A DNA stretch of 58,002 bases from Fimenecus sp045613065 (GCA_045613065.1 JAZLAH010000006.1:1-58002); one strand, 5' to 3'; shown: positions 17,749 through 26,589, counted from the stretch's first letter. The notes: generated from the sequence alone by a model not told the origin. Numbers and translations are program-made.

Positions 17749-17760
17749 GGAGAAGTAGTT

Positions 17761-19398
17761 ATGGCAAAAAAGCATAGAAATGCCGGTAATGCAAATATTC
17801 CAGATTATAAAACTTTGAAGGAAATTGTCGTTACAGGCGTCGAAAAAGGCCAAGACAAAAAACAGTACGTATTTCTTGACAAAAACAAAAATGAATGCGA
17901 AAGAACATTCAACCAGACATGGAACGAAATTGCTGCACTTGGCACATACTTTTATACAAAAGGTCTTAATGGTAAAAAGAAAATTGCCATCATTGCTGAA
18001 AACTCTTTTGAATGGATGATTACATATTATGCAACTATTGTAGGATGTAATATTACAGTTCCTATGGATGCAAAACTCCCTTATGATGACCTTGCCGACC
18101 AGCTTGTTCGTTGCGATTGCGATGCTTTAGTTCATTCAGCAAAATTTAATAAAGCAGTTGAGGAATTCAAAGCAAATCCTGATATGCCAAATATGCAATA
18201 TTTCTGTTTAGATGATTATAACAGTTTTCTTAAAGATGGTCAAGCAGCGTTGGATGCAGGAAATAAAGACTTTATCAATGCTGAAGTTAAGCCTGATGAC
18301 CTTGCTTGTATCGCATACACATCAGGTACAACTGCAAAAAGTAAGGGTGTTATGCTCACTCATTACAATATTGCATCAAACTGCACATCATCTACACGTG
18401 CTCTTAACGGCAGACACGCTATCGGTTTCTTACCTTTGAATCATACATATGCTTGGGTTAGTGCGCTTTTCGCATCATATCTCCTTTCACAATGGGGATA
18501 CCTTTGTGATGGTATCAAGAATATCCAAGGTGATATGAAAAAGTATAAACCATATAACATTTGTGGTGTGCCACTTGTTGTTAATACTATTTATAATCGT
18601 ATCTGGAAAACAGCAAGAAAAACAGGCAGAGAAGAAATTCTTAAAAAAGGTCTTAAAATTAGTAATACTCTTTTAAAATTCGGTATTGATAAACGTGCAA
18701 AAATCTTCAAAACAATCATTGATAACCTTGGTGGAAATTTAAATATGATTGTCTGCGGTGCTGCAAACCTTGACCCTAAAGTAGAAAGAGGTATGCACGA
18801 ATTCGGTATCGATATATATAACGGATATGGTCTTACCGAATGCTCCCCTGCTGTTACATGCAATCGACCTGGAAAATTCAAGTTTGGTAGCGTTGGTACT
18901 CCACTTGATTGTTGCGAAATCAAAATAGTTAATCCCGATGACGAAGGTGTTGGTGAAATTTATGTAAGAGGCACTAACGTTATGAAAGGTTACTATAAAG
19001 ACCCTGAAGCAACAGCTGCAGCTTTCGATGGTGAATGGTTAATCACTGGTGACCACGGTAGAATTGATGAAGACGGTTTCCTTTTTATGGTTGGCAGAAA
19101 GAAAAACCTTATTTGTCTTGCTAATGGTAAAAATGTATCTCCAGAAGAAATCGAGGATAAGCTTTCAAGAATTGAGTATGTTGAAGAAGTTCTTGTTTAT
19201 CAGGAAGACGAAAAGATTGTTGCAGAATTCTATCTTAATGAAAAAGAATATCCTGATGCTCGTGACAGAATTAATGATGATGTTGCTCAGTACAACAGAG
19301 ATAACCCAATCTTTAAGAATGTTGCAGGTATTAAAATAAGAGATACTGAATTTGAAAAAACAACAACCCTTAAGATTGCAAGAAATCAGAATAAATAG
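17761..19398 (+). CDS. AMP-forming acyl-CoA ligase (FadD-like)
   Basis: Activates a carboxylic acid, probably a fatty acid, to acyl-CoA through an acyl-adenylate. 545 residues. ANL-superfamily motifs: P-loop YTSGTTAKSKGV (186-197), YNGYGLTECSPAV (353-365), ITGDHGRIDEDGFLFMVGRK (about 427-446) with the ribose-binding Asp, and a C-terminal lid ending in TTTLKIARNQ that carries the likely catalytic Lys. No membrane anchor. Ribosome site AAGGAGAAG. Divergent from a TetR regulator, which fits control of exogenous fatty-acid use. Chain-length specificity is not predictable here. Confidence 0.92.
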   Translation: MAKKHRNAGNANIPDYKTLKEIVVTGVEKGQDKKQYVFLDKNKNECERTFNQTWNEIAALGTYFYTKGLNGKKKIAIIAENSFEWMITYYATIVGCNITVPMDAKLPYDDLADQLVRCDCDALVHSAKFNKAVEEFKANPDMPNMQYFCLDDYNSFLKDGQAALDAGNKDFINAEVKPDDLACIAYTSGTTAKSKGVMLTHYNIASNCTSSTRALNGRHAIGFLPLNHTYAWVSALFASYLLSQWGYLCDGIKNIQGDMKKYKPYNICGVPLVVNTIYNRIWKTARKTGREEILKKGLKISNTLLKFGIDKRAKIFKTIIDNLGGNLNMIVCGAANLDPKVERGMHEFGIDIYNGYGLTECSPAVTCNRPGKFKFGSVGTPLDCCEIKIVNPDDEGVGEIYVRGTNVMKGYYKDPEATAAAFDGEWLITGDHGRIDEDGFLFMVGRKKNLICLANGKNVSPEEIEDKLSRIEYVEEVLVYQEDEKIVAEFYLNEKEYPDARDRINDDVAQYNRDNPIFKNVAGIKIRDTEFEKTTTLKIARNQNK

Positions 19399-19404
19399 TT
19401 TTTT

Positions 19405-19439
19405 GACCTATGTAGTTTTTTCTACATAGGTCTTTTTTT
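19405..19439 (+). terminator. Terminator after the acyl-CoA ligase gene
   Basis: GACCTATGTAG, loop of six T, CTACATAGGTC (11 bp, perfect), then TTTTTTT. Confidence 0.93.
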
Positions 19440-19458
19440 ATAAAATAATCAAATTTAC

Positions 19459-19487
19459 TTGATTTAATTGAAAAAATTTAATATTAT
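19459..19487 (+). promoter_or_regulatory. Promoter of the M28 peptidase gene
   Basis: TTGATT (19459-19464), 17-bp spacer, TATTAT (19482-19487). Confidence 0.6.
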
Positions 19488-19519
19488 ATATAAGAATTAG
19501 ATAAATTGGAGGTTTTCTG

Positions 19520-20857
19520 ATGAAAGAGGAATCAAGAAAATATGTCCAGGAAGCATGGGACATTGTAAAATATGCTTCTGAAAAAATCGGTTCTCGTCTC
19601 CCTGGTTCAAAAGGAGAAAGAGAATATGCAGACTATATGGGTGAAAAACTTCGTGAAATTGGTATTGAACCAAAAACAGAAGAGTTTGGTGTTGCACCAA
19701 GGTCTGGTATCGGTGGATTACCATATGCAGGTTGGTATGGTCTTATAGCAAGTGGACTTATCTACTTTGCTCTTCACAATTATTATATCTGGTTTGCAAT
19801 GGCACTTGCAGGTATTTGTATGGTAATCTGGCTTGTTTCAAGCTGTTTCCTTTATAAGCCATGGTTTGATATGTTCTTTAAACAGAAAATATCACAGAAC
19901 GTTTATGGTGAATTAACTCCTGAAGATGGAAATTATGACTATACAATTATCCTTTCAGGTCACACAGATACAAGCTGGAACTGGAAACATTCAGAAAATG
20001 CATCAAAATATCCTGAAAAACCAATTTATGGTCTTCTTACAACTTATGGTAAGGTTGGTTTTGGTGCTATATGTGTATTCTTCCTTGTAGGACTTTCAGT
20101 TGCTATGGCTGCTATCTATACAGGTCTTTATTTTGATGCATCATGGGCATATATTGCTGCATCTTCAGACAGTCTCAATAAATTAATAATTGCACTTCAC
20201 TTCTTGCCTCTCTTAACTGCTATCGGTAGCTGTTTTGTAATTATGTGGAACGATAATGATGAAGAAACAGCATCAAGAGGTGCTATGGATAACGCTACAG
20301 GCTGTGCTTTAAGCTATGCAGTTATCAAGTATTTCAAGGAAAATCCTGATAAGATGCCAAAGAATTGTCGTATTGTTGACTGTAACGTTGGTTCAGAAGA
20401 AGCAGGTCTTCGTGGTTCAATGGATTTTGTACACAGACACAGAAATGATGATTTGACAAAGAATGCATGGAACATCAATATTGACTCTGTTGCTGATAAG
20501 GAATATTTTGAGGTTGTTATCAAGGATGACTGGCAGGGTTGCCGTTTTGACACTGACCTTGAAAAGATGTTTAAGGAAACATTCAACGAAATGGGTATTG
20601 AAAGCAAGACAAACGGCTGCACTCATAACCCTGTTGGTGGTTGTGACAGTACTCCAATGACAAGAGCAGGTATTAAATCAGTTACATTTGCTGCACAAAA
20701 CCCAATGCTTACATGGTATTATCATACTTTCCACGATATGCCTGACCGTTTCGAAATGGAAACAGTTGGTGATGGTTTTGATGTAGTTCTCAGTGTTATT
20801 GATAAAATAGCTAAATTCCAGGAAGAAAACGGATATAATGGTCCACAGAAAAAATAA
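19520..20857 (+). CDS. M28-family zinc aminopeptidase with internal membrane segments
   Basis: 445 residues. M28 zinc-ligand and catalytic motifs in order: GHTDTSW (His148, Asp150), AMDNATG (Asp257), GSEEAG (Glu293-Glu294), NINIDSV (Asp322), and YYHTFHDMPD near the C-terminus (His402 or His405). Two hydrophobic pairs are present: about 72-112 before the first zinc ligand, and about 180-204 plus 221-243 between His148 and Asp257. No signal peptide. Two helices before and two between the motifs would put both halves of the active site on the same side. Ribosome site TTGGAGG; own promoter and terminator. The natural substrate is unknown. Confidence 0.85.
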   Translation: MKEESRKYVQEAWDIVKYASEKIGSRLPGSKGEREYADYMGEKLREIGIEPKTEEFGVAPRSGIGGLPYAGWYGLIASGLIYFALHNYYIWFAMALAGICMVIWLVSSCFLYKPWFDMFFKQKISQNVYGELTPEDGNYDYTIILSGHTDTSWNWKHSENASKYPEKPIYGLLTTYGKVGFGAICVFFLVGLSVAMAAIYTGLYFDASWAYIAASSDSLNKLIIALHFLPLLTAIGSCFVIMWNDNDEETASRGAMDNATGCALSYAVIKYFKENPDKMPKNCRIVDCNVGSEEAGLRGSMDFVHRHRNDDLTKNAWNINIDSVADKEYFEVVIKDDWQGCRFDTDLEKMFKETFNEMGIESKTNGCTHNPVGGCDSTPMTRAGIKSVTFAAQNPMLTWYYHTFHDMPDRFEMETVGDGFDVVLSVIDKIAKFQEENGYNGPQKK

Positions 20858-20872
20858 TTCAATATTTTATAT

Positions 20873-20902
20873 AAGGTATGGCAATTGTCATACCTTATTT
20901 TT
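20873..20902 (+). terminator. Terminator after the M28 peptidase gene
   Basis: AAGGTATG-G-CAATTG-T-CATACCTT, an 8-bp stem around a palindromic core, followed by ATTTTTATTT. Confidence 0.85.
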
Positions 20903-20927
20903 ATTTGTAAGTATTTAACAAAAATTA

Positions 20928-20956
20928 TTGACTTATTTAAAAATTTGGTGTATATT
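20928..20956 (+). promoter_or_regulatory. Promoter of livJ
   Basis: TTGACT (20928-20933), 17-bp spacer, TATATT (20951-20956). It gives a leader of about 60 nt that contains an inverted repeat. Confidence 0.7.
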
Positions 20957-20978
20957 TACTTTATCTATTTAAAGAGAT

Positions 20979-21002
20979 TTATACAATTAGAAAATTGTAT
21001 AA
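20979..21002. repeat. Perfect inverted repeat in the livJ leader
   Basis: TTATACAATT, loop AGAA, AATTGTATAA: 10 bp per arm. It lies about 20 nt downstream of the promoter and just before the AAGGAGGA of livJ. It could be an operator or a leader hairpin; no U-run follows. Confidence 0.6.
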
Positions 21003-21023
21003 TAATTTAAGGAGGAAATTAAA

Positions 21024-22202
21024 ATGAAAAACTTGAAAAAAGTTCTCGCTGTTCTTGTAGCATTAACACTTGTTGTTACATGTTTTGCTGCTTGTGGCGG
21101 AAACGACAAACCAGAAGAAAATGCAAACGTAATTAAAATTGGCGTAAGTGGACCTCTCACAGGTGGTGCTGCTCAGTATGGTAACGCTGTTGTAAATGCT
21201 GCTAAGCTTGCTGTTGAAGAAATCAACGCTGCAGGTGGCGTTAACGGTGTTAAGCTTGAGCTTGTTTCAGCTGACGACGAAGCTGACTCAGGTGATAAGG
21301 CTGTTAGTGCTTACAACTCACTTAAAGACCAGGGTATGCAGATTTTCCTTGGCACTGTTACATCAGGCTCATGTCTTGCAGTTATTGACAAGACAGCTGC
21401 TGACCAGATGTTCCAGCTTACACCATCTGCTTCTGCTGATGCTGTAATTGCAAACGACAACACATTCCAGATTTGCTTTACAGACTCTAACCAGGGTACT
21501 CGTTCAGCACAGTACATTGCTGAAAACAAGATTGCAGAAAAAGTTGCTGTTATCTATGACTCATCAGATGCTTATTCAACAGGTATCTACAACAGCTTTA
21601 TGGAAGGTGCTAAGGAATATAACCTTTCAGTAGTTGAAGCTCAGTCATTCCAGAAGGATAACAAGGATTTCTCAGCTCAGATTAACGCTTGTAAGGCTGC
21701 TGGTGCTGACCTTATCTTCCTTCCTATCTACTATACAGAAGCTTCTCTTATTCTTCAGCAGGCTGCTGCTATTGACTATACACCAAAGTTCTTTGGCTGT
21801 GACGGTCTTGACGGTATCCTTGCTATTGAAGGATTTGACACAAAGCTTGCTGAAGGCGTAATGCTTCTTACTCCTTTCGCAGCTGATGCTGAAGACGAAG
21901 CAACTCAGAACTTCGTTAAGGCTTACAAGGCAGCTTACAATGACGAAACACCTAACCAGTTCGCAGCTGACGCTTATGACGGAATTTACATCATTGCAAA
22001 GCTTATTGAACAGGAAGGCATCACAGCTGATATGTCAGCTGCTGACATCTGTGCAAAGCTTAAGGTTGCTATCTGTGCAGAAGGTTTCTCATACATGGGT
22101 ATCACAGGTGCAGGTTCAGCTCTTACATGGGATGAATCAGGTGCTGTTTCAAAGGACCCAATGGCTGTAATTATTAAGGATGGCGCATACGCTGCTCTTT
22201 AA
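21024..22202 (+). CDS. livJ: Branched-chain amino-acid-binding lipoprotein
   Basis: Extracellular receptor of the Liv importer, 392 residues. Lipobox CFAAC with Cys24. Mature start is the family pattern IKIGVSGPLTGGAAQYG, then AVEEINAAGGVNGVKLEL, and KVAVIYDSSDAYSTGIYNSF: the LivJ/periplasmic-binding-protein type 1 fold. Its codon use (GCT, AAG, GAC) is more biased than its neighbours, consistent with high expression. It has its own promoter, a strong AAGGAGGA ribosome site, and a terminator before livH, so it is probably made in excess of the membrane parts. Confidence 0.94.
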   Translation: MKNLKKVLAVLVALTLVVTCFAACGGNDKPEENANVIKIGVSGPLTGGAAQYGNAVVNAAKLAVEEINAAGGVNGVKLELVSADDEADSGDKAVSAYNSLKDQGMQIFLGTVTSGSCLAVIDKTAADQMFQLTPSASADAVIANDNTFQICFTDSNQGTRSAQYIAENKIAEKVAVIYDSSDAYSTGIYNSFMEGAKEYNLSVVEAQSFQKDNKDFSAQINACKAAGADLIFLPIYYTEASLILQQAAAIDYTPKFFGCDGLDGILAIEGFDTKLAEGVMLLTPFAADAEDEATQNFVKAYKAAYNDETPNQFAADAYDGIYIIAKLIEQEGITADMSAADICAKLKVAICAEGFSYMGITGAGSALTWDESGAVSKDPMAVIIKDGAYAAL

Positions 22203-22225
22203 TTAATACTTTAATTCTAAATTTT

Positions 22226-22261
22226 GAGGTAATTCGAAGTAATTCGTTTTACCTCTTTTTT
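22226..22261 (+). terminator. Terminator between livJ and livH
   Basis: GAGGTAA with inner CGAA pairs with TTCG and TTTACCTC around loop GTAA, followed by TTTTTT. It separates the binding-protein transcript from the permease/ATPase genes. Confidence 0.85.
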
Positions 22262-22294
22262 CTTTTGTTTAAAGGTGTTTTTTACATAAAATTA

Positions 22295-22323
22295 TTGTTT
22301 TTAAATTTATTATATGATATAAT
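22295..22323 (+). promoter_or_regulatory. Promoter of livHMGF
   Basis: TTGTTT (22295-22300), 17-bp spacer, TATAAT (22318-22323), downstream of the livJ terminator. It gives the transporter core its own start. Confidence 0.75.
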
Positions 22324-22384
22324 AATCCGAATATAATTTTGTACAGAATAAATCTGTGCAAATAAATGGAAGGATGTTACATAA

Positions 22385-23266
22385 ATGGGTTTTTTAAGTA
22401 ACCTAATTAATGGTATTAGCCTTGGTAGTATTTATGCTGTTATAGCTCTTGGCTACACTATGGTTTACGGTATTGCAAAAATGCTCAACTTTGCTCACGG
22501 TGATGTTATTATGATTGGAGCTTATGTTGTGTATCTTGCTTCTGTTAGAGCAGGGCTCCACCCTCTTATTGCGGTTGTTGTTTCAATGATTGCTTGTACA
22601 ATTCTCGGCATCACAATTGAAAAGATTGCATACAAGCCATTACGTCAGTCAACATCATTGGCTGTACTCATTACTGCTATCGGTGTAAGTTATTTCTTGC
22701 AGAATATTGCACTTGCTATTTTTGGTGCAAATCCAATTAATTTCACATCTGTTGTAAGTGTTCCTGCAATTAAGCTTTTTGACGGACAGATTGTTATTTC
22801 TGGTGAAGCTTCAACTGCTATTGTTGTTTCATTGATTATAGTTATTGCTCTTTCAATTTTCATTAAAAAGACAAAGAGTGGTAAGGCAATGCTCGCAGTT
22901 TCTGAAGATAAAGGTGCAGCACAACTTATGGGTATCAATGTAAATAAGACAATTTCTCTTACATTTGCTATCGGTTCTGCTTTGGCTGCTGTTGCTGGTG
23001 CTCTCTACTGTTCTGCATATCCAATACTTTCAAACACAACTGGTGCTATGCCTGGTATCAAAGCATTTACAGCTGCTGTTTTCGGTGGCATAGGTTCAAT
23101 TCCAGGCGCTATGATTGGTGGCATTCTTATTGGTGTAATTGAAATTCTTGGTAAAGCATACATTTCTACTCAGCTTGCTGACGCTATTGTTTTCGGTATT
23201 CTTATCATTATCCTTATGGTTAAGCCAACAGGTATTCTTGGTAAGAAAACAAGTGAAAAAGTTTAA
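22385..23266 (+). CDS. livH: Branched-chain amino-acid ABC permease
   Basis: 293 residues, about eight membrane helices. LivH landmarks: NGISLGSIYAVIALGYTMVY near the N-terminus, KMLNFAHGDVIMIGAY (about 37-52) and AAVFGGIGSIPGAMIGG near 230-246. Forms the channel together with LivM. 23 bp upstream of livM. Confidence 0.95.
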   Translation: MGFLSNLINGISLGSIYAVIALGYTMVYGIAKMLNFAHGDVIMIGAYVVYLASVRAGLHPLIAVVVSMIACTILGITIEKIAYKPLRQSTSLAVLITAIGVSYFLQNIALAIFGANPINFTSVVSVPAIKLFDGQIVISGEASTAIVVSLIIVIALSIFIKKTKSGKAMLAVSEDKGAAQLMGINVNKTISLTFAIGSALAAVAGALYCSAYPILSNTTGAMPGIKAFTAAVFGGIGSIPGAMIGGILIGVIEILGKAYISTQLADAIVFGILIIILMVKPTGILGKKTSEKV

Positions 23267-23289
23267 TTTGTGAAGGGAGCGTTTATTTT

Positions 23290-24351
23290 ATGAAGAAATC
23301 TTTAAAAACGGTTAAACCTTACACAAAACAAAGTTTAATCACATATGCAATTCTTATCGTTGTATTTGTTATTACTCAGATTTTAAGAAGTTCGGGTAAT
23401 ATGTCATATATGATGCAGGACTTACTTGTTCCCCTTTGTGTTTATGCCATTCTTGCAGTTTCATTAAACCTTACAGTTGGTATTCTTGGTGAATTAAGCC
23501 TTGGTCAAGCAGGTTTTATGTGTATAGGTGCATATACAGGTGCATTATTCTCTAACTTAATGGAAGAAGCAATTCCGGAAGCTGTTATCCGTTATCCAAT
23601 CGCCCTTGTTTTCGGTGGTGTTTTAGCAGCGATTTTCGGTATCTTAATCGGTATTCCTGTTTTAAGACTTAAGGGTGACTACCTTGCAATCGTTACTCTT
23701 GCATTCGGTGAAATTATCAAGAACATCTGCGCTTCAGTTTATCTTGGTCGTGATGCAGAGGGCTTCCACGTTTCTATCAAGAGTGTTTCTGATATGAATA
23801 TGGCAAGTGACGGTGAAATGCTTATTAACGGTGCTCTCGGTATTAACGGTACACCAAAGGATTCAAGCTACGAAATCGCATTTATCATTCTTCTTATAAC
23901 AGTTATTATCGCGTATAACTTTGTAAATTCAAGAACAGGTCGTGCAGTAATGTCAATCCGTGACAACAGAATTGCTGCAGAATCAATCGGTATTAACATT
24001 ACAAAATACAAGCTTATTACATTTGGCTTGACAGCATTCCTTGCAGGTGTTGCAGGTGTTATTTATTCACACAACTTCTCAACACTTCAGGCTGTTAAGT
24101 TTGACTATAATATGTCAATTCTTGTGCTTGTTTTTGTTGTTCTCGGCGGTATCGGCTCAATCCGTGGTAGCGTTATTGCTGCAGTTGTGCTTACTCTTAT
24201 CCCTGAGCTTTTAAGAGAAACAATCGGTAATTACAGAATGCTTTTCTACGCAATCATCCTTATCGGTATGATGCTTATTACATCAAACAAAACTATTAAA
24301 GACAAACTTTCAGGTCTCTTTAAGAAAAACAAGAAAGGAGAGGTTCAGTAA
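23290..24351 (+). CDS. livM: Branched-chain amino-acid ABC permease
   Basis: 353 residues, with a short cytoplasmic N-terminus followed by about nine helices. Seen: LNLTVGILGELSLGQAGFMC (about 59-78), RLKGDYLAIVTLAFGEIIKN (about 127-146), VMSIRDNRIAAESIGIN and the VFVVLGGIGSIRGSVI loop near the C-terminus, all typical of LivM. The last base of its TAA is the first base of the livG ATG. Confidence 0.95.
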   Translation: MKKSLKTVKPYTKQSLITYAILIVVFVITQILRSSGNMSYMMQDLLVPLCVYAILAVSLNLTVGILGELSLGQAGFMCIGAYTGALFSNLMEEAIPEAVIRYPIALVFGGVLAAIFGILIGIPVLRLKGDYLAIVTLAFGEIIKNICASVYLGRDAEGFHVSIKSVSDMNMASDGEMLINGALGINGTPKDSSYEIAFIILLITVIIAYNFVNSRTGRAVMSIRDNRIAAESIGINITKYKLITFGLTAFLAGVAGVIYSHNFSTLQAVKFDYNMSILVLVFVVLGGIGSIRGSVIAAVVLTLIPELLRETIGNYRMLFYAIILIGMMLITSNKTIKDKLSGLFKKNKKGEVQ

Positions 24352-25109
24352 TGGCTATTCTTGAAGTAAAAAATCTCTCAATTTCTTTCGGTGGTCTTCG
24401 TGCAGTTGATGAATTCAACGTTAAAATTGAAAAGGGTCAGCTTTACGGACTTATCGGTCCTAACGGTGCAGGTAAAACAACTGTTTTCAACCTTTTGACA
24501 GGTGTTTATAAGCCAACATCAGGTGCTGTTATTCTTGACGGTGAAAATATTACAGGAAAAAGCACAATTGAAATCAATAAATGTGGTATTGCAAGAACAT
24601 TCCAGAATATCAGACTTTTCAAGAATTTAAGCGTTCTTGATAATGTTAAGGCAGGTTTCCATAATCTTCACAAGTACAATACTCTTGAGGGTATTCTTCG
24701 CCTTCCTAAGTATTTTAAGACAGAAAAGAAAATGGATGAAAAAGCTATGGAGCTTCTTAAGGTTTTCGGACTCGAGGATGAGGCTTCAACACTTGCTGAT
24801 AATCTTCCTTACGGTAAACAGAGAAAGCTTGAAATTGCACGTGCACTTGCTACTAATCCGAAGCTTTTGCTCCTTGACGAGCCTGCTGCAGGTATGAACC
24901 CAAGTGAAACACAGGAGCTTATGGATACAATTCGTTTTGTCCGTGACAAATTTGATATGACAGTTCTTCTGATAGAGCACGATATGAAGCTTGTCAGCGG
25001 TATCTGTGAAGAGGTTTCTGTTCTCAACTTCGGTCAGGAATTGGCACAGGGTATAACAAGTGATGTTCTTAATGACCCTGAGGTTATTAAGGCATATTTA
25101 GGCGATTAA
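24351..25109 (+). CDS. livG: Branched-chain amino-acid ABC ATP-binding protein
   Basis: 252 residues. Walker A GPNGAGKTT (about 36-44), LivG-specific GIARTFQNIRLFKNL, Walker B LLLLDEPAAGMNPSE, H-loop LIEHDM. The signature is reduced to LPYGKQRKLEIARAL, the usual LivG form. Ribosome site GAAAGGAGAGG within the end of livM. Confidence 0.95.
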   Translation: MAILEVKNLSISFGGLRAVDEFNVKIEKGQLYGLIGPNGAGKTTVFNLLTGVYKPTSGAVILDGENITGKSTIEINKCGIARTFQNIRLFKNLSVLDNVKAGFHNLHKYNTLEGILRLPKYFKTEKKMDEKAMELLKVFGLEDEASTLADNLPYGKQRKLEIARALATNPKLLLLDEPAAGMNPSETQELMDTIRFVRDKFDMTVLLIEHDMKLVSGICEEVSVLNFGQELAQGITSDVLNDPEVIKAYLGD

Positions 25110-25121
25110 GGAGGATAAGAA

Positions 25122-25835
25122 ATGGCACCACTTTTAAAAGTAGATAATATCGAAGTATATTACGGTATGATTAAGGCCTTGAAGGGTGTTTCCTTTGAGG
25201 TTAATAAAGGTGAAATTGTTGCTCTTATCGGTGCAAACGGTGCAGGTAAAACAACTATTCTCCACACAGTTACAGGTCTTTTAAAGCCAAAGACAGGTAA
25301 AATCACCTTCAATGATAAGGATATTACAAAAACTCCTGCTCATAAAATCGTTTCAATGGGTATGGCACACGTTCCTGAAGGAAGAAGAATTTTCTCTCAG
25401 CTTTCAGTTCTTGATAACATTAAGTTAGGTGCATTCACACGTAAGGATAAGGATGAAATTGAACAGACTTTAAATTACGTTTATGAGCGTTTCCCACGAC
25501 TTAAGGAAAGAAAAAATCAGATTGCAGGTACTCTTTCCGGTGGTGAACAGCAGATGCTTGCTATGGGTCGTGCTCTTATGTCAAAGCCTGATTTCGTTTT
25601 GATGGATGAGCCTTCAATGGGTCTCTCACCTCTTCTTGTTTCTGAAATCTTTGATATTATCAAGGCAATTAACGAAAACGGAACTACAGTTCTCCTTGTT
25701 GAGCAGAACGCTAAAAAGGCACTTTCAATTGCTGACAGAGCTTACGTTCTTGAAACAGGTAACATTGTTCTTTCAGGCAATGCAAAGGACCTTTTAAACG
25801 ACGAATCAGTTAAGAAAGCATATCTTAGTGAATAA
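25122..25835 (+). CDS. livF: Branched-chain amino-acid ABC ATP-binding protein
   Basis: 237 residues. Walker A GANGAGKTT (about 37-45), LivF-type VPEGRRIFSQLSVLDNI, signature LSGGEQQMLAMGRALM, Walker B FVLMDEPSMGLSP, and LLVEQNA in the H-loop position where LivF normally carries Gln. 12 bp after livG with AAGGAGG before the ATG. Confidence 0.95.
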   Translation: MAPLLKVDNIEVYYGMIKALKGVSFEVNKGEIVALIGANGAGKTTILHTVTGLLKPKTGKITFNDKDITKTPAHKIVSMGMAHVPEGRRIFSQLSVLDNIKLGAFTRKDKDEIEQTLNYVYERFPRLKERKNQIAGTLSGGEQQMLAMGRALMSKPDFVLMDEPSMGLSPLLVSEIFDIIKAINENGTTVLLVEQNAKKALSIADRAYVLETGNIVLSGNAKDLLNDESVKKAYLSE

Positions 25836-25857
25836 ACCTTGAAAGGTGGTCAAAGTT

Positions 25858-26487
25858 ATGGATAAAAAAATCGTTATTACTATCGCACGTGGTTATGGTA
25901 GCGGTGGTAAAACAATTGGCAAGATGCTTTCAAAAGAACTTAATATTCCCTTTTATGACCGCGAAATTCTTTACATGGCATCTGATGACAGTGGTATAAA
26001 TCTTGGACTTTTCCAGAAACATGATGAAGAAGTCAATGTTGGTTTATTTGATTCATCAACTAAACAGTATAATGGTGGTATTATCCCACCTGAAGACAGC
26101 AAATTCACATCAAAAGAAAATCTTTTCAACTATCAGGCTAAAATCATCAAATCACTTGCAGAAAAAGAATCTTGTATTATTGTTGGTCGCTGTGCTGACT
26201 ATATTTTAAAAGATTACAATAATGTTATAAAGGTTTTCATCTGGGCACCACACAATGTTTGCGTTGAAACAATTATGGATATGTTTGCAATGAGCGAAAA
26301 AGAAGCTGACAAGAAGATTCGAAAAATTGACAAACATCGTAGTGAATTTTATCATTACTACACATGCCGTGATTGGGATAATGCAAGAAACTATGACTTA
26401 TGTCTTAACAGTGCTGATTTAGGTTTTGATGGTTGTGTTGAAGCTATTAAAGCTTATATCGAAGTTTTAAAAAACGTAAAAAAATAA
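25858..26487 (+). CDS. Cytidylate-kinase-like family protein
   Basis: About 209 residues. N-terminal P-loop variant ARGYGSGGKTIGKMLSKEL, followed by PFYDREILYMAS and, in the middle, IIVGRCADYILKD. This is the cytidylate-kinase-like pattern (Pfam Cytidylate_kin2 type), distinct from the true Cmk at 45320. A GTG at 25846 is in frame, but GAAAGGTGG precedes the ATG at 25858 at correct spacing, so I use that. It lies 22 bp after livF and ahead of a terminator, so it is cotranscribed with the liv genes. The physiological substrate is unknown. Confidence 0.83.
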   Translation: MDKKIVITIARGYGSGGKTIGKMLSKELNIPFYDREILYMASDDSGINLGLFQKHDEEVNVGLFDSSTKQYNGGIIPPEDSKFTSKENLFNYQAKIIKSLAEKESCIIVGRCADYILKDYNNVIKVFIWAPHNVCVETIMDMFAMSEKEADKKIRKIDKHRSEFYHYYTCRDWDNARNYDLCLNSADLGFDGCVEAIKAYIEVLKNVKK

Positions 26488-26494
26488 AGAATTT

Positions 26495-26526
26495 AAGGGT
26501 TATCATATGATAACCCTTTGATTTTT
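26495..26526 (+). terminator. Terminator of the liv operon
   Basis: AAGGGTTATCAT followed directly by its reverse complement (24-bp perfect palindrome, 26495-26518), then TGATTTTT. Confidence 0.9.
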
Positions 26527-26527
26527 A

Positions 26528-26556
26528 TTGATTAAATTATACTTTTGCTATATAAT
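26528..26556 (+). promoter_or_regulatory. Promoter of nadE
   Basis: TTGATT (26528-26533), 17-bp spacer, TATAAT (26551-26556). It rules out the in-frame TTG at 26545 as a start. Confidence 0.8.
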
Positions 26557-26589
26557 ATCAACAGTAATAATTATGTTAGGAGATTTATT

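Noticed and set aside
25846..25857. GTG start at 25846 for the cytidylate-kinase-like gene
   Set aside because: The GTG is part of the AAAGGTGG ribosome site serving the ATG at 25858.
26545..26589. Start of nadE at the in-frame TTG 26545
   Set aside because: The -10 TATAAT at 26551-26556 lies downstream of it, and TTAGGAGAT precedes the ATG at 26590.
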